DNA of 64,000 nucleotides from Magnetospirillum sp. UT-4 (GTDB lineage Bacteria; Pseudomonadota; Alphaproteobacteria; Rhodospirillales; Magnetospirillaceae). Position numbers and translations under genes: made by a program. The stretch lies in assembly GCF_902729435.1 (NCBI RefSeq), contig NZ_CACVCG010000057.1:140170-204169 (forward strand), given 5' to 3'. Position 1 is the stretch's first letter. Each line of letters starts with the position of its first letter. Under the pieces are notes generated by a model. That model saw only the letters and a program-made list of their open reading frames with translations. It did no database searches and was not told where the DNA came from. Of this stretch, positions 47,826 through 58,951 are shown in pieces.

Positions 47826-47904
47826 GCGTCTCGACTCGCGCGGCCGCATGCCGTTAGAATGGCGCGGTTTTTCGGCTCACCGGCGGGAAGGGGGGCGAGA
47901 GGGA

Positions 47905-48255
47905 ATGTCGATCAACGACGGCGCACTGGAAATGCTGCTCGACCGGCTGCCGCCGGACGTCGCCGGGTCCTTCAGCGAGGCCCAGCGCGCGGCCCTGTGG
48001 CAGGCCATCAAGCCGGCCTCGTGGCGCCGCCATCCCATCAACATCCGCCTGTCGTTCCCGCTGTTTTCCGAACGCTATTTCGTGGTGCTGGTGGGCGGGG
48101 CCGAGAAGCGCTCGGGCGACCGCCTGAACCGCGAGAAACGGATGTTTCCCTTCCGCACCGCCGGCAACATCCTGTTCCTGCTGGGGGTGGGCGGCGCCTT
48201 CTACGCCGCCGCCGTGCTCGGCATCTTCATGTTCTCCAACCTCATCGAATTCTGA
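47905..48255 (+). CDS. Hypothetical single-pass membrane protein
   Basis: A 116-residue protein I do not recognise. One membrane helix near the C-terminus (about residues 86-112, [20 protein letters not shown]). The middle has a motif [23 protein letters not shown] that looks conserved. GAGAGGGA lies before the ATG at 47905. It follows parB by 79 bp and precedes the YchJ-like gene by 14 bp. Confidence 0.65.
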   Translation: MSINDGALEMLLDRLPPDVAGSFSEAQRAALWQAIKPASWRRHPINIRLSFPLFSERYFVVLVGGAEKRSGDRLNREKRMFPFRTAGNILFLLGVGGAFYAAAVLGIFMFSNLIEF

Positions 48256-48269
48256 CCGGATCCATCGCC

Positions 48270-48749
48270 ATGACCTCCTGCCCCTGCGGCTCGGGCCACG
48301 CGCTCGACCAGTGCTGCGGCCCCATCATCGCCGGCGCCCCGGCGCCCACCGCCGAAGCCTTGATGCGCTCGCGCTACACCGCCTTCACCTTCGCCAACCT
48401 GGACTACCTGGAGCGCTCGCTGGCGCCCGAGGCGCGCGAGGATTACGACCGCGGCGAGACCGAGACCTGGGTCAAGGAAGCGCGCTGGCAGGGCCTGGAA
48501 ATCCGCCGCGCCACCGGCGGCGAGGGGGACGAGCAGGGAACCGTCGAATTCGTCGCCCGCTACACCCTGAAGGGCAAGCCCTACGCCCACCACGAATTGT
48601 CCAGCTTCCGCCGCCTGGACGGCCACTGGGTCTACGTCGATGGCACCATCAACCCGCGCCCGGAGCAGCGGGTAGTGGAAAAGGTCGGCCGCAACGACCC
48701 GTGCCCCTGCGGTTCCGGCAAGAAATACAAGAAGTGCTGCGGGGCTTGA
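48270..48749 (+). CDS. YchJ-family protein with two SEC-C zinc motifs
   Basis: A 159-residue YchJ-like protein. SEC-C motifs sit at both ends: [13 protein letters not shown] at residues 4-16 and [13 protein letters not shown] near the C-terminus, each suited to one zinc ion. Between them lies an NTF2-like fold ([18 protein letters not shown]...). The role of the family is unknown. Confidence 0.9.
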   Translation: MTSCPCGSGHALDQCCGPIIAGAPAPTAEALMRSRYTAFTFANLDYLERSLAPEAREDYDRGETETWVKEARWQGLEIRRATGGEGDEQGTVEFVARYTLKGKPYAHHELSSFRRLDGHWVYVDGTINPRPEQRVVEKVGRNDPCPCGSGKKYKKCCGA

Positions 48750-48769
48750 GTGCTTGGCGGCTGGCAGTC

Positions 48770-48888
48770 TTCAATGGGAACACAGATATAAAAGATGAAC
48801 ACCGATAAACACAGATATTGAAAACTAGTCCATATTCATCCGTGTGCGCCGTCAGGCGCCTGTGTTCAACTATGTTCCATTGACTCGT
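48770..48888. repeat. Extragenic inverted-repeat element (ACACGGATGAA family), A+T-rich
   Basis: Outer arms TCAATGG-GAACA (from 48771) and TGTTCCATTGA (ending 48883) are inverted; inner blocks ACACCGAT/ATCCGTGT and a GCGCC-GTCA-GGCGC hairpin lie between. Clearly A+T-richer than the genes on each side. A related element is at 59471-59633. Confidence 0.6.
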
Positions 48889-48899
48889 TGTCGCCGCAT

Positions 48900-49562
48900 C
48901 TAGTGACTCGGCCGGTCCTCGGCGCCCAGCAGGGGCTGCACCTGGGCGGTCAGCCAGGCCTGGACGATGGCGCCGCCGCCGTTGGTCAGCACGGCGACCG
49001 GGCTGGCGGCGAAGGCGTCCACGTGGCCGCGCAGCCAGGCGCGCCGCTCGTCGGGCTCGGGCAGGATGGTGGCCAGCGCCCGCTGGATGGCGATCACCAT
49101 CTTCAGCGCATCCAGCGTGCCCTGGGTCATGGCCAGCGGCGGCGCGTCGCTCCAGCCCGACAGTTCCTCGATGCCGATGCCGACGATGGCCGATTCCTCT
49201 TCCAGGCTGAGGCCCAGATCCTCGATGGCGGCCAGGTAATAGGCGGCGAATTGCTGCAGCCCGACCCGCTGCCACAGCGCGTTGCGTTCCTCGGGCTCCA
49301 GGATTTCAGCCAGCGGCGAGGTGGCGCGCAGGCTGCCGGCCTCGACGCTGTCGGCCAGCACCGCCTTCGCCACCACATCCAGGCCGGCGGCCAGCAGCAC
49401 CTCCCAGCGGTCCCATAGCGCTTCCTGCGCGGGGGAGCGCTGGCGCAGCCCCGGCAGCGCCTCCACCGCGCGCGCCACCAGGTTCGGGGTGCGGCGCGCC
49501 TGATCCACCAGCACGCGGTGGAAATACAGCATGCGGGCTTCGTTGACGGCGAAACGGTCCAT
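48900..49562 (-). CDS. Protein with MbcA/ParS/Xre antitoxin-like C-terminal region
   Basis: A 220-residue, mostly helical protein. Residues about 115-210 resemble the MbcA/ParS/Xre antitoxin family: LGLSLEEESAIVGIGIEELSGW, then a central helix ALKMVIAIQRALATILPEPDERRAWL, then SPVAVLTNGGGAIVQAWL, matching the order of the family's Xre-like and toxin-binding parts. The N-terminal 110 residues are unfamiliar. No RES-type toxin gene adjoins. The ATG at 49562 or a TTG nine bases upstream (better spaced to AGGGG) may be the start. Likely one unit with two small upstream genes. Confidence 0.55.
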   Translation of the reverse strand: MDRFAVNEARMLYFHRVLVDQARRTPNLVARAVEALPGLRQRSPAQEALWDRWEVLLAAGLDVVAKAVLADSVEAGSLRATSPLAEILEPEERNALWQRVGLQQFAAYYLAAIEDLGLSLEEESAIVGIGIEELSGWSDAPPLAMTQGTLDALKMVIAIQRALATILPEPDERRAWLRGHVDAFAASPVAVLTNGGGAIVQAWLTAQVQPLLGAEDRPSH

Positions 49563-49621
49563 GGCGTGCAAAGTCCCCTGGTCGCAGGAAGCCCTTATAT
49601 AAGCACGCCGGCAAGCGGTTG

Positions 49622-49819
49622 CTAATAGACTTCCACCCCCTTGCGGTTCAGCAGGCGGCCGTCGAGTTCGACGGTCTCGCCGGGCTCTCCCACCCGTGTA
49701 CGGACCCGGATGTGGCGCATGGAGCGGGCCAGCCGGGCGGCGAAATCGAACAATTCCCCGGGCGACATGGCGTCCAGCGGGGGATAGCGGCGGTCGGCAT
49801 CGAGATCGACGTCGTACAT
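49622..49819 (-). CDS. Small hypothetical protein, paralogue of its neighbour
   Basis: A 65-residue acidic protein (MYDVDLDADRRYPPLD...). No recognised family. It aligns end to end with the 68-residue product just upstream (shared M-aromatic-x-V-x-L, PL, FA, AR, a glycine turn and a hydrophobic-acidic end), so the pair probably arose by duplication. AGGTCTCCCC lies before its ATG. It is 13 bp downstream of its paralogue. Confidence 0.55.
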   Translation of the reverse strand: MYDVDLDADRRYPPLDAMSPGELFDFAARLARSMRHIRVRTRVGEPGETVELDGRLLNRKGVEVY

Positions 49820-49832
49820 GGGGAGACCTCGC

Positions 49833-50039
49833 TCAGAACAGGTCGATGGACTCGTCGTCCAGGGCGGAGCCGTGGAACACCACCTCGTCGCCGCGCTGGC
49901 TGCCCAGGGTGGCATGCACCTCGGCATCCGGGATCGCCCGGGCGATGGCGGAGGCGAAGCCGTACAGGTATTCCGATGCGTTCACCGTCAGGGGCTGATA
50001 CAGCCGATCGCGGTTGGGTTCGAGCTTGACCAGAAACAT
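49833..50039 (-). CDS. Small hypothetical protein, paralogue of its neighbour
   Basis: A 68-residue protein (MFLVKLEPNRDRLYQPL...) with a central helix YLYGFASAIARAIPDA and a strand-rich C-terminal part. No recognised family. It is the first gene of the three-gene minus-strand unit that ends in the MbcA/ParS-like gene. GGGGAGTTATCCCC before the ATG includes a good ribosome-binding site. Confidence 0.55.
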   Translation of the reverse strand: MFLVKLEPNRDRLYQPLTVNASEYLYGFASAIARAIPDAEVHATLGSQRGDEVVFHGSALDDESIDLF

Positions 50040-50181
50040 GGGGATAACTCCCCTGGGGCTGGTGATGACCTGGGGAAAATCATACCGCCAAGGAATGGGG
50101 ACGACTTATGCGAAAGGATGAGTCCCACCGCTGCGCACAACTCATGTGGAAACGCGTAAAATTGCAGGAATTTTTCCGGCC

Positions 50182-51843
50182 TCAGGCGCGGGACTGGGCG
50201 CGCAGGCGCTCCGCCAGCGGGCGGTAGAGAGCCATGGCCGCCGCACGGGCGGCGGCGAAATCCGGCTTTTCCGCCATCAGGGCATCGCGCAGGCCGCGGC
50301 CGATGGCGGTGAACAGGCCTTCCTCGGGATCGCCGGCGAAGACGATGGGAAAGGCCGAGAACACGGTCAGGGCGGCGTTCATTTCGTTGCTGAAACGGGT
50401 GCGCCCGAGCACCGACCAGACTTCGAACAGGGCGTCCAGGGCGGCGCCCAACGTGTCCTCGTCATAGCGCCGGCGCAGCACCTCGCGCAGCTGGAAGGCG
50501 AGGTCGCGCGGCCGGCGCCCCAATTCGCCCTTGAGGAAGGGACGCAGCGCGGCGCGGGCGCCGTCGTCCTGGGCGGCGCCCATCCAGATTTCGTGCAGGT
50601 CGGCGAAGCGCAGGTGGCCGCCGCTGTTGAACAGCAGGATCAGCAGCGCGTCGGCCAGGGTGTTGGCGTAGGTCTGGTCGATGGCCTTCAGCCGGTCGCG
50701 CAGATAGTCGCGGCTGGTCGCCTTGTGCTCGACCAGCGCGGCGAATTCCCGCGTCGCCTGGGCGAAATGCTTGGCGTCGAACTCCAGCAGCTGGCGCAGG
50801 AAATGCAGATCGCAGGCGGCGGGCAGGTCGAGGCCCTCCTGCCCGGCCATGTCGCGCAGGCGGCCGACCAGGTCGAGGGCCAGGCGCTCCTCGGCCTCCA
50901 GCTCGGTGGACGGGCGCAGGCGCACCTGCATCCGTTCCATGCGGGTGCGGCTGCCCAGGCGGAAGGCCACCCCCAGCACCCGGATCACCCGGGGCCGGCT
51001 GACCGGCACGTCGACGCTCTGGAATTCCGGACCGCCACCTGGCGCGCCTGCCCTCACCAGCTTGGTTGCGGCAGCGTTATGATGACCGCCCAGCTTGCCC
51101 AGGCGCTCGGTCAGGATGCGCCACAGCTCGGGCCGCTTTTCCGACAGGAACAGGTCGAGGCGGGCCGGTCCGGCCAGGGTGGCCTCGTCCAGATGGCGGT
51201 AGAGGTGGCGTTCCAGCCCGTCGCGGCACAGCGGCACCGCCACCTCGGCGAAGAAGCGGCGCACCACCCGGGGAAAGGCCGGCGAGAACAGGAAGAACGG
51301 CTGTTCGTGGACATAGGCGACCGAGGGAAAGCGCGGCTCGGGCGCGGTGAAGATGGCCAGGCGGCGTTCCAGCACGCCGCCCACATGGGCCGCCACCGCC
51401 GCCTCGGCGCGGGCATGGGCATAGGCGGCAGGACCGGGCGCGGCCGCGTCGGCGTCGCGGGCGAGGTCGTCGGCGGGCAGGTCGAACGGAGCCAGATCGA
51501 GATCGGGCAGATCGTCCGCCGATGCCTGATCGACGGCGCGGCGGCGGTGGGGGGCGTCCTCGGGATGGAGCTGCTGCCAGGCCAGCGCGATCTCGGGGCG
51601 CTTGGCGATGACCAGGGCGATCACCTCGCGGGCGAGATGGCGCTGCTCGTCCGGCGACAGCCCGGCCAGCCCGGTGGTGAAGGAATCCTGGACGGCGCGG
51701 CGGAACTCGTCGTCGCCGCGGCGGCGCAGCAACGATTGCAGCACCCCGGCCATGAAGGCGATCAGGGCCTCGCTGCCCTCGATGCCGTCGAGACGCGACG
51801 TCAGATCACGATACAGCAGGACCTGGTCGCGCCGGTCGGTCAC
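50182..51843 (-). CDS. DUF1631-like protein
   Basis: A 553-residue, mostly helical protein resembling the DUF1631 family, function unknown. Segments [47 protein letters not shown] and [17 protein letters not shown] look like conserved helices; the stretch after residue 110 is acidic and variable. No signal peptide or membrane helix. The GTG start (51841-51843) overlaps the creA stop by four bases (GTGA), so the two are coupled. Family call is from recollection of motifs and is uncertain. Confidence 0.5.
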   Translation of the reverse strand: MTDRRDQVLLYRDLTSRLDGIEGSEALIAFMAGVLQSLLRRRGDDEFRRAVQDSFTTGLAGLSPDEQRHLAREVIALVIAKRPEIALAWQQLHPEDAPHRRRAVDQASADDLPDLDLAPFDLPADDLARDADAAAPGPAAYAHARAEAAVAAHVGGVLERRLAIFTAPEPRFPSVAYVHEQPFFLFSPAFPRVVRRFFAEVAVPLCRDGLERHLYRHLDEATLAGPARLDLFLSEKRPELWRILTERLGKLGGHHNAAATKLVRAGAPGGGPEFQSVDVPVSRPRVIRVLGVAFRLGSRTRMERMQVRLRPSTELEAEERLALDLVGRLRDMAGQEGLDLPAACDLHFLRQLLEFDAKHFAQATREFAALVEHKATSRDYLRDRLKAIDQTYANTLADALLILLFNSGGHLRFADLHEIWMGAAQDDGARAALRPFLKGELGRRPRDLAFQLREVLRRRYDEDTLGAALDALFEVWSVLGRTRFSNEMNAALTVFSAFPIVFAGDPEEGLFTAIGRGLRDALMAEKPDFAAARAAAMALYRPLAERLRAQSRA

Positions 51844-52304
51844 GGCGCCTGGCCCTGGCCGGGCGGGATGGGCACCACCGAGATGGAATTCTTGGGCGAG
51901 CCCTCGATGATGCGATCGGAATAGACCAGATAGACCAGCACGTTGCGCCTGGTGTCGTGGAAGCGCACCACCTGCATGGTCTTGAACAGCAGCGAGGTGT
52001 CCTTCTGGAACACCGTCTCGCCGGCCTTGAACGCCTTGCGGATGGCGATCGGCCCGACCTGGCGGCAGGCGATGGCGGCGTCCGAGGTATCCTCGGCCAC
52101 CCCCACCGCGCCCGAGATGCCGCCCTTCTTCGCCCGCGACAGATAGCAGGTGACGCCGTCGATCTTGGGGTCGTCGAAGGCCTCGACCACGACCTTGTCG
52201 TTGGGACCCAGCATCTTGAACACGGTGGAGACGCTGCCGATCTCCTCGGCGGCCGCCGGTGCGGCGGCGGCGAGAACGGCCAAAGCGGCCAAACTCTTGA
52301 TCAT
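51840..52304 (-). CDS. creA: CreA-family periplasmic protein
   Basis: A 154-residue protein with a signal peptide ([18 protein letters not shown], cleavage after AAA) and the CreA body: [35 protein letters not shown]. Family members are conserved across proteobacteria without known function. It precedes the DUF1631-like gene with overlap and diverges from the DUF6165 gene. Confidence 0.9.
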   Translation of the reverse strand: MIKSLAALAVLAAAAPAAAEEIGSVSTVFKMLGPNDKVVVEAFDDPKIDGVTCYLSRAKKGGISGAVGVAEDTSDAAIACRQVGPIAIRKAFKAGETVFQKDTSLLFKTMQVVRFHDTRRNVLVYLVYSDRIIEGSPKNSISVVPIPPGQGQAP

Positions 52305-52440
52305 CGGAACGGCCCCCCATCTGCTGTGCCGTCAATATAGGCACCCGCCGCACCGGGCGCAAACGGGCCTTCCGTTTCCCAAGCCGGCGGAAATCTGCTA
52401 GAACCCGGCGCAACGTGAAGAAATCGGGGTTGCGAGCGCC

Positions 52441-52827
52441 ATGTCGGTGATGGTTCCGGTGTCGTGGGGCGAGGTGATCGACAAGATCACCATCCTGGAG
52501 ATCAAGGCCGAGCGGCTGACCGACGCCGCCAAGCTGGCCAACGTCAACAAGGAACTGGCCGAGCTGGCGGCGGTGCGCGAGCGGGAATTCCCCGGTCACG
52601 CCGGTCTCGCCGCCCTGGCCGCCGAGCTGAAGGCCATCAACGAGAAGCTGTGGGTGATCGAGGACGACATCCGCGATTGCGAGCGGGCCAAGGATTTCGG
52701 GACGACGTTCGTCGAACTGGCCCGCGCCGTCTATTTCACCAATGACGAGCGCGCCGCCGTGAAGCGCCGCATCAACGACCTGCTGGGCTCGGCCCTGGTC
52801 GAAGAGAAGTCGTATGCCCCGTATTGA
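52441..52827 (+). CDS. DUF6165 family protein
   Basis: A 128-residue helical protein beginning MVPVSWGEVIDKITILEIKAERL, matching small proteins annotated DUF6165, often found in glycan clusters. Predicted coiled coil over residues 15-70. It is followed after 9 bp by two GT9 glycosyltransferases, which suggests a part in polysaccharide assembly. Confidence 0.8.
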   Translation: MSVMVPVSWGEVIDKITILEIKAERLTDAAKLANVNKELAELAAVREREFPGHAGLAALAAELKAINEKLWVIEDDIRDCERAKDFGTTFVELARAVYFTNDERAAVKRRINDLLGSALVEEKSYAPY

Positions 52828-52836
52828 GGGCCGCCC

Positions 52837-53937
52837 GTGCGCCTGCATCGCCTGCTCGATCCCGTCCTCGACCCGCTGATCGGCTTGACCGGCCGCCCCG
52901 GGCGGCCCTCGGGCGTGCTGCTGGTCAGCGCCGGCGGGCTGGGCGACACCGTGCTGTTCGCGGTGGTGCTGCCGCGCTTCCTCGCCCTCGCCGAACCGGG
53001 CGAGACGGTGACGGTGCTGCTGCGCAACGACGCCGCCCGCATGGCCTTCACCTTTCCCCCGGGCGTGCGGGTGCTGAAGCTGGATTTCGGCCATCTGCGC
53101 CAGATCGGCTATCGCCGCCGGGTGTTCGCCGAACTGTACCGGGCCAATTTCCGCCTGGTGGTCCATACCGACTACCTGCGCCATCCCGACCTGGACGAGC
53201 CACTGGTGGCCGCCTGCCGGGCGCCCGCGACGGCGGCCATGGAACCGCGGCCCTCGGGCAAGCACGGGGCGCGGCTGGCGGCCAATCGCCGGCTCTATTC
53301 CCGCCTGGTGGACAGCGGCCCGCCACTCACCGACAAGGTGGTCCGCTGGACTCGTTTCGCCAACGCATTGACAGCCCGCGACGAGCCGCCGCCGGTGGTG
53401 GCGCTGCCCGATCCGCCGGCCCCGGCGGCCTTGCCGGCGCCCACCCTGCTGCTGCAGCCGTTCTCGGCGGTGGCGCTGAAGCACAGCCCTGTGGCCCTGT
53501 GGCGCCGCCTGATCGAGGCCGCTCCGGCCGGCTGGCAGGTGCGCATGGCCGGCCATCCCTCGGATCTCGAACGCAATCCCGAGTACCGGGCGCTACTGGA
53601 GCTGCCCGGCGTGGCCTTCGAGGGCGCCCCCTTCGCCGAACTGGCCGCGATCATCCGCGCCTGCCGGCTGGTGGTCAGCGTCGATACCGCCTGCATGCAC
53701 CTGGCCGCCGCCCTCGGCACCCCCACCTTGTGCCTGGCCTCGGCCGCCTATGTGGGCGAGATCGTGCCCTACGCCCCCGAGGTGACGCCGGCCAACCTGC
53801 GGGTCCTCCACCGCCCCATGGAGTGCCAGGGCTGCCTGGGGGCCTGCCGCTTTGCGCCGGTGGACGGCATGTATCCATGCGTCGCTGCCCTGGATGCCGA
53901 CGAGGCGGTGGCCGCGATGCGGGGGATGATCGCGTGA
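52837..53937 (+). CDS. Glycosyltransferase family 9 protein (heptosyltransferase-like)
   Basis: A 366-residue GT9 enzyme. The N-terminal GVLLVSAGGLGDTVLFAVVL is the Rossmann start; LLLQPFSAVALKHSP and VVSVDTACMHLAAALGTPTLCL form the nucleotide-sugar site. A cysteine group near the C-terminus (CQGCLGAC, then YPCV) is shared with the next protein and with many heptosyltransferases. The GTG at 52837 has TTGAGGG before it. Its stop overlaps the next start by four bases. Confidence 0.88.
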   Translation: MRLHRLLDPVLDPLIGLTGRPGRPSGVLLVSAGGLGDTVLFAVVLPRFLALAEPGETVTVLLRNDAARMAFTFPPGVRVLKLDFGHLRQIGYRRRVFAELYRANFRLVVHTDYLRHPDLDEPLVAACRAPATAAMEPRPSGKHGARLAANRRLYSRLVDSGPPLTDKVVRWTRFANALTARDEPPPVVALPDPPAPAALPAPTLLLQPFSAVALKHSPVALWRRLIEAAPAGWQVRMAGHPSDLERNPEYRALLELPGVAFEGAPFAELAAIIRACRLVVSVDTACMHLAAALGTPTLCLASAAYVGEIVPYAPEVTPANLRVLHRPMECQGCLGACRFAPVDGMYPCVAALDADEAVAAMRGMIA

Positions 53938-55139
53938 TCCGCCGGCTCTTTCACGCCGGCATGCGGCGGATTTTGTTTCCTGCCGGCATGCGCCGGATTT
54001 TGTTTCCTGCCGGCATGCGCCGGCGGTGGTGGCTGTTCCGCCCCATCGACGCCCTGTGCGCGCTGATCCCGGCCCGCCGGCCGCGCTCCGGCGTGCTGGT
54101 GGTGCGCATGGACGGCATCGGCGACATGGTGATGGTGCGGCGGGCGCTGGAGCACTATCCCGAAGCCTTCGGGGTGGCGAAATCCGACATCACCGTGCTC
54201 GGCTGTACTTCATGGAAGGGCCTGGCCGCCGAAGTGTTCCCCGGATTCCGGGTGGTGGCCATCGACGAGCACGCCTTCGAGAAGAAATGGTTCTACCGCC
54301 TGAGGATCTCGGCCTGGGTGGCGCGCCAGGGCTTCGCGGTGGCGGTCTGCGACATGTTCATGCGCAAGGTGCTGACCGCCGATTCCCTGGTGCGGCTGTC
54401 CGGGGCGCCCGAGCGCATCGTCTGCGCCCCCTTCGTCACCGAGCGCACCCGCGCCGAATATGCCTGGTATTTGGCGGGGGCGACGCGGGTGATCGACACC
54501 GGTCCCTATCCCACCCACGAGGGCCTGCGCCATTTCGCCTTCCTGTCGGCCCTCACCGGCCGGCCGCATCCGCCCGAGGTGCCGGCCATTCCGTGGCCGC
54601 AACGTCCTCTGCCGCTGGCCGAAGGCGCGCCCTATGTGGTGATGAATTTCGGCTCCAACGAGCCGGGCCGGCGCTGGCCTTTCGACAATTTCCTGGCGGT
54701 GGCGCGCCTCTGTCTGGAGGCTGGATACCGGGTGGTGTTCGTCGGCGCCGCCCAGGAGGCCTTCGCCAGGCCGGCCATCGCGGCGCTGAACCACCCCGGC
54801 GCCATCGACACCATCGGGGCGTTGAAGCTGGGCCAATTGGTGGACGTCCTGAAGGGCGCGGCCGCCGTGCTGACCAACGACACCGGCCCCGGCCATCTGG
54901 CGCTGGGACTCGGCACCGCCACCGTGCTGATCGCCGGCGGCGGGCATTTCGGCTGTTTCGTGCCGTATCCGGAACAAATCCGCCCGGCCGGCGCGGTGTT
55001 CCTCAACCACGCCATGGACTGCTACCACTGCCTGTGGGTGTGCCCCAAGCGGGCCAGTCGCCAGGACGCCTTCCCCTGCGTCGCCGGGGTGAGCGTGGAG
55101 CAGGCGTGGGAGGCCATCGACGGTGTGCTGAAGGGATAG
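53934..55139 (+). CDS. Glycosyltransferase family 9 protein with repeated N-terminus
   Basis: A 401-residue GT9 enzyme. The catalytic region begins GVLVVRMDGIGDMVMV; VMNFGSNEPGRRWP and LTNDTGPGHLALGLGTATVLI form the donor site; CYHCLWVC and FPCV are the cysteine group. The first 30 residues are a ninefold-residue repeat (AGMRRILFP twice, then AGMRRRWW) encoded by a 27-bp tandem repeat. The GTG at 53934 overlaps the previous stop (GTGA); ATG codons within the repeat are other possible starts. Confidence 0.87.
   Translation: MIRRLFHAGMRRILFPAGMRRILFPAGMRRRWWLFRPIDALCALIPARRPRSGVLVVRMDGIGDMVMVRRALEHYPEAFGVAKSDITVLGCTSWKGLAAEVFPGFRVVAIDEHAFEKKWFYRLRISAWVARQGFAVAVCDMFMRKVLTADSLVRLSGAPERIVCAPFVTERTRAEYAWYLAGATRVIDTGPYPTHEGLRHFAFLSALTGRPHPPEVPAIPWPQRPLPLAEGAPYVVMNFGSNEPGRRWPFDNFLAVARLCLEAGYRVVFVGAAQEAFARPAIAALNHPGAIDTIGALKLGQLVDVLKGAAAVLTNDTGPGHLALGLGTATVLIAGGGHFGCFVPYPEQIRPAGAVFLNHAMDCYHCLWVCPKRASRQDAFPCVAGVSVEQAWEAIDGVLKG
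53955..54023 (+). repeat. 27-bp in-frame tandem repeat, about 2.6 copies
   Basis: Units at 53955-53981 and 53982-54008 differ by one base; a third partial unit runs 54009-54023. The unit starts with the palindrome GCCGGC and adds exactly nine codons per copy, so copy number can change without a frameshift. Confidence 0.9.
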
Positions 55140-55140
55140 G

Positions 55141-55211
55141 TTTCACCACAAAGACACAAAGAACACCAAGGAGAAATAAACCTTCGTGCCCTTCGTGTCT
55201 TTGTGGTGAAA
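55141..55211. repeat. Extragenic inverted repeat (TTTCACCACAAAGACACAAAG)
   Basis: Arms of 21 bases (55141-55161 and 55191-55211) are inverted with one mismatch; the 29-base middle is A+T-rich. Strikingly A+T-rich against both neighbours. It separates the convergent GT9 and typA genes. Confidence 0.85.
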
Positions 55212-55220
55212 ACCTTGTTC

Positions 55221-57038
<1,818 letters not shown>

Positions 57039-57048
57039 GGGAATATCG

Positions 57049-58065
57049 TTACGCTACCGGAGCGAAGGGGGAGGGACCGAGGCGGGCCAGGGCCAGCTCG
57101 GCGAGGTTGCGGTCGGGGCGGGCGCCGAAATGGCCGATGACCTCGCCGGCGGCGATGCCGCCCAGCATGGCCGAGGTGGCCAGATCGCGCCCGTGGGTGA
57201 AACCGTAGAGGAAGCCGGCGGCATAGAGGTCGCCGGCACCGGTGGTGTCGACCACCGCCGGCACCGGATCGGCGCCGACCACGATGACGTCGTCGCCGGC
57301 CACCACCACCGAACCCTGGGCGCCGCGGGTGATTGCGGCGACCCGGCAATGGCCGCGGACGGCGCGCAGGGCCTCGTCGAAGTCGGCGGCGCGGAACAGG
57401 GCGGTCAGCTCGGCCTCGTTGGCGAACAGGATATCGACGTGGTTGGCCACCAGGTCGAGGAAGGCGTCGCGATGGCGATCGACGCAGAACGGGTCGGACA
57501 GCGACAGCGAAACCATGCGGCCGGCCTTGTGGGCGATCTCGGCCGCCTTGAGGAAGGCCCGCTTGGCCAGCGGCGGGTCGTAGAGATAGCCTTCCATATA
57601 GGTGACGGCGGCGGCGGCGATCACCGCCTCCTCGACATCATCGGGGGTAAGCTCGATGCAGGCCCCCAGATAGGTCAGCATGGTGCGCTGGGCGTCGGGA
57701 GTGACCAGCACGAAGCAGCGGGCGGTGGAGGGGCCGTCGGCCGCAGCCCTGGTGGCGAAGGCGACGCCGGCGCTGCGGAGGTCGTGCCCGAACACGGCGC
57801 CCAGCTGGTCGTCCTTGACCTTGCCGACATAGGCGGCGCGGCCGCCCAGCGAGGCGACACCGACCACCGTGTTGGCGGCCGAGCCGCCCGAGCATTCGAT
57901 GCCCGGCGGCAGGCCGGCATAGATGCGCTCGGCATCCTCGGCGCCGATGAGGGTCATCATCCCCTTGGCGACGCCCAGGCGTTCGAGCATGCCGTCGTCG
58001 GCGTGAACCAGCACATCGACGATCGCGTTGCCGATGGCGGCGACGTGGTAGCGGGTATCCACCAT
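57049..58065 (-). CDS. Adenosine kinase-like PfkB carbohydrate kinase
   Basis: A 338-residue ribokinase-family enzyme closest in pattern to bacterial adenosine kinases: [10 protein letters not shown] near the N-terminus, the GGSAANT loop, and [16 protein letters not shown] with the catalytic aspartate. It would phosphorylate a nucleoside such as adenosine with ATP. Common partner of typA in the order; substrate is not proven by sequence. Confidence 0.9.
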   Translation of the reverse strand: MVDTRYHVAAIGNAIVDVLVHADDGMLERLGVAKGMMTLIGAEDAERIYAGLPPGIECSGGSAANTVVGVASLGGRAAYVGKVKDDQLGAVFGHDLRSAGVAFATRAAADGPSTARCFVLVTPDAQRTMLTYLGACIELTPDDVEEAVIAAAAVTYMEGYLYDPPLAKRAFLKAAEIAHKAGRMVSLSLSDPFCVDRHRDAFLDLVANHVDILFANEAELTALFRAADFDEALRAVRGHCRVAAITRGAQGSVVVAGDDVIVVGADPVPAVVDTTGAGDLYAAGFLYGFTHGRDLATSAMLGGIAAGEVIGHFGARPDRNLAELALARLGPSPFAPVA

Positions 58066-58239
58066 GGAACCTGATCTCTCGCTGCTTGCGCGGGCCGGCC
58101 GAAACGGGTCGTTAGGCCGAAACGGGTCGCCCGGCCGGCGGCGCAGTATAGCGGCGCAAGCGGACGGGACAATCAAAAACCACCGCGTCACCTCCGCCCG
58201 CCCCTTTGCCGACACGCCCCGGGCGTGGTTGAATGGGGC

Positions 58240-58920
58240 ATGATCGCCGCCCTGTTCAAGGCCTTCGCCCAACTGCCCGATCCCCGCCTGCGCCGCGTGC
58301 TGGCGCTGGGCATCCTGGTCGCCATCGCCGCCTATGTGGTGCTGGTGGCGGCGGTGTGGACCACCCTGGCCAACGTCTCGCTGTTCCAGTCCGGCTGGCT
58401 GGACCTGGGCAGCGACCTCGCCATCGGCCTGGCGGCGCTGGTGCTGCCGGTGCTGTTCTTCCCCGCCCTGTCCACCACCGTGATGGGCACCATGCTGGAG
58501 CGGGTCGCCGATGCGGTGGAGGACCGCCACTATCCCGGCCTCAACTGGCCGCGGCCGCAGGGGCTGGGGGAAGTGCTGGCGACCACGCTGCGGTTCCTGG
58601 CGCTCACCATCGCCGTCAACCTGGCGGCGCTTCCCGTCTATCTGGTGCTGCTGCTGACCGGGCTGACGGTGCTGCTGGCGGCGGTGATCAACGGCTACCT
58701 GCTCGGGCGCGAATATTTCGACCTGGTGGCGCTGCGCCGCCTGCCCCCGGCCGAGGCCCGGCGGGTGTTCCGCCACCATCTCGGGCGGCTGTGGCTGGCC
58801 GGCATCGTCATCGCAATCCTGTTCGGCGTGCCGCTGCTCAACCTGGCGACACCGGTGCTTGCCACCGCCTTCATGGTGCACGTGTTCCAGTCGTTGCGAA
58901 TTCAAGCGGAAACCCTATAA
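58240..58920 (+). CDS. EI24/CysZ-like integral membrane protein
   Basis: A 226-residue protein with four or more membrane helices and the EI24-domain feel of CysZ-type proteins: GLNWPRPQGLGEVLATTLRFL and NGYLLGREYFDLVALRRL are typical. It may carry sulfate or another solute; no cys genes lie nearby. The ATG at 58240 is preferred over a GTG 15 bases upstream. Confidence 0.85.
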   Translation: MIAALFKAFAQLPDPRLRRVLALGILVAIAAYVVLVAAVWTTLANVSLFQSGWLDLGSDLAIGLAALVLPVLFFPALSTTVMGTMLERVADAVEDRHYPGLNWPRPQGLGEVLATTLRFLALTIAVNLAALPVYLVLLLTGLTVLLAAVINGYLLGREYFDLVALRRLPPAEARRVFRHHLGRLWLAGIVIAILFGVPLLNLATPVLATAFMVHVFQSLRIQAETL

Positions 58921-58951
58921 TCCGCGCTGTCTTCGCCTCCCGGTTCTCCCC

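Noticed and set aside
51844..53556. Upstream extension of the DUF1631-like frame to more than 1100 residues
   Set aside because: The extension runs antisense to creA's neighbour genes and across creA; the GTGA overlap with creA gives a natural start at 51843.
53955..54023. Short regularly spaced repeat, CRISPR-like at first sight
   Set aside because: Units are directly abutted with no spacers and lie within a coding frame; no cas genes nearby.
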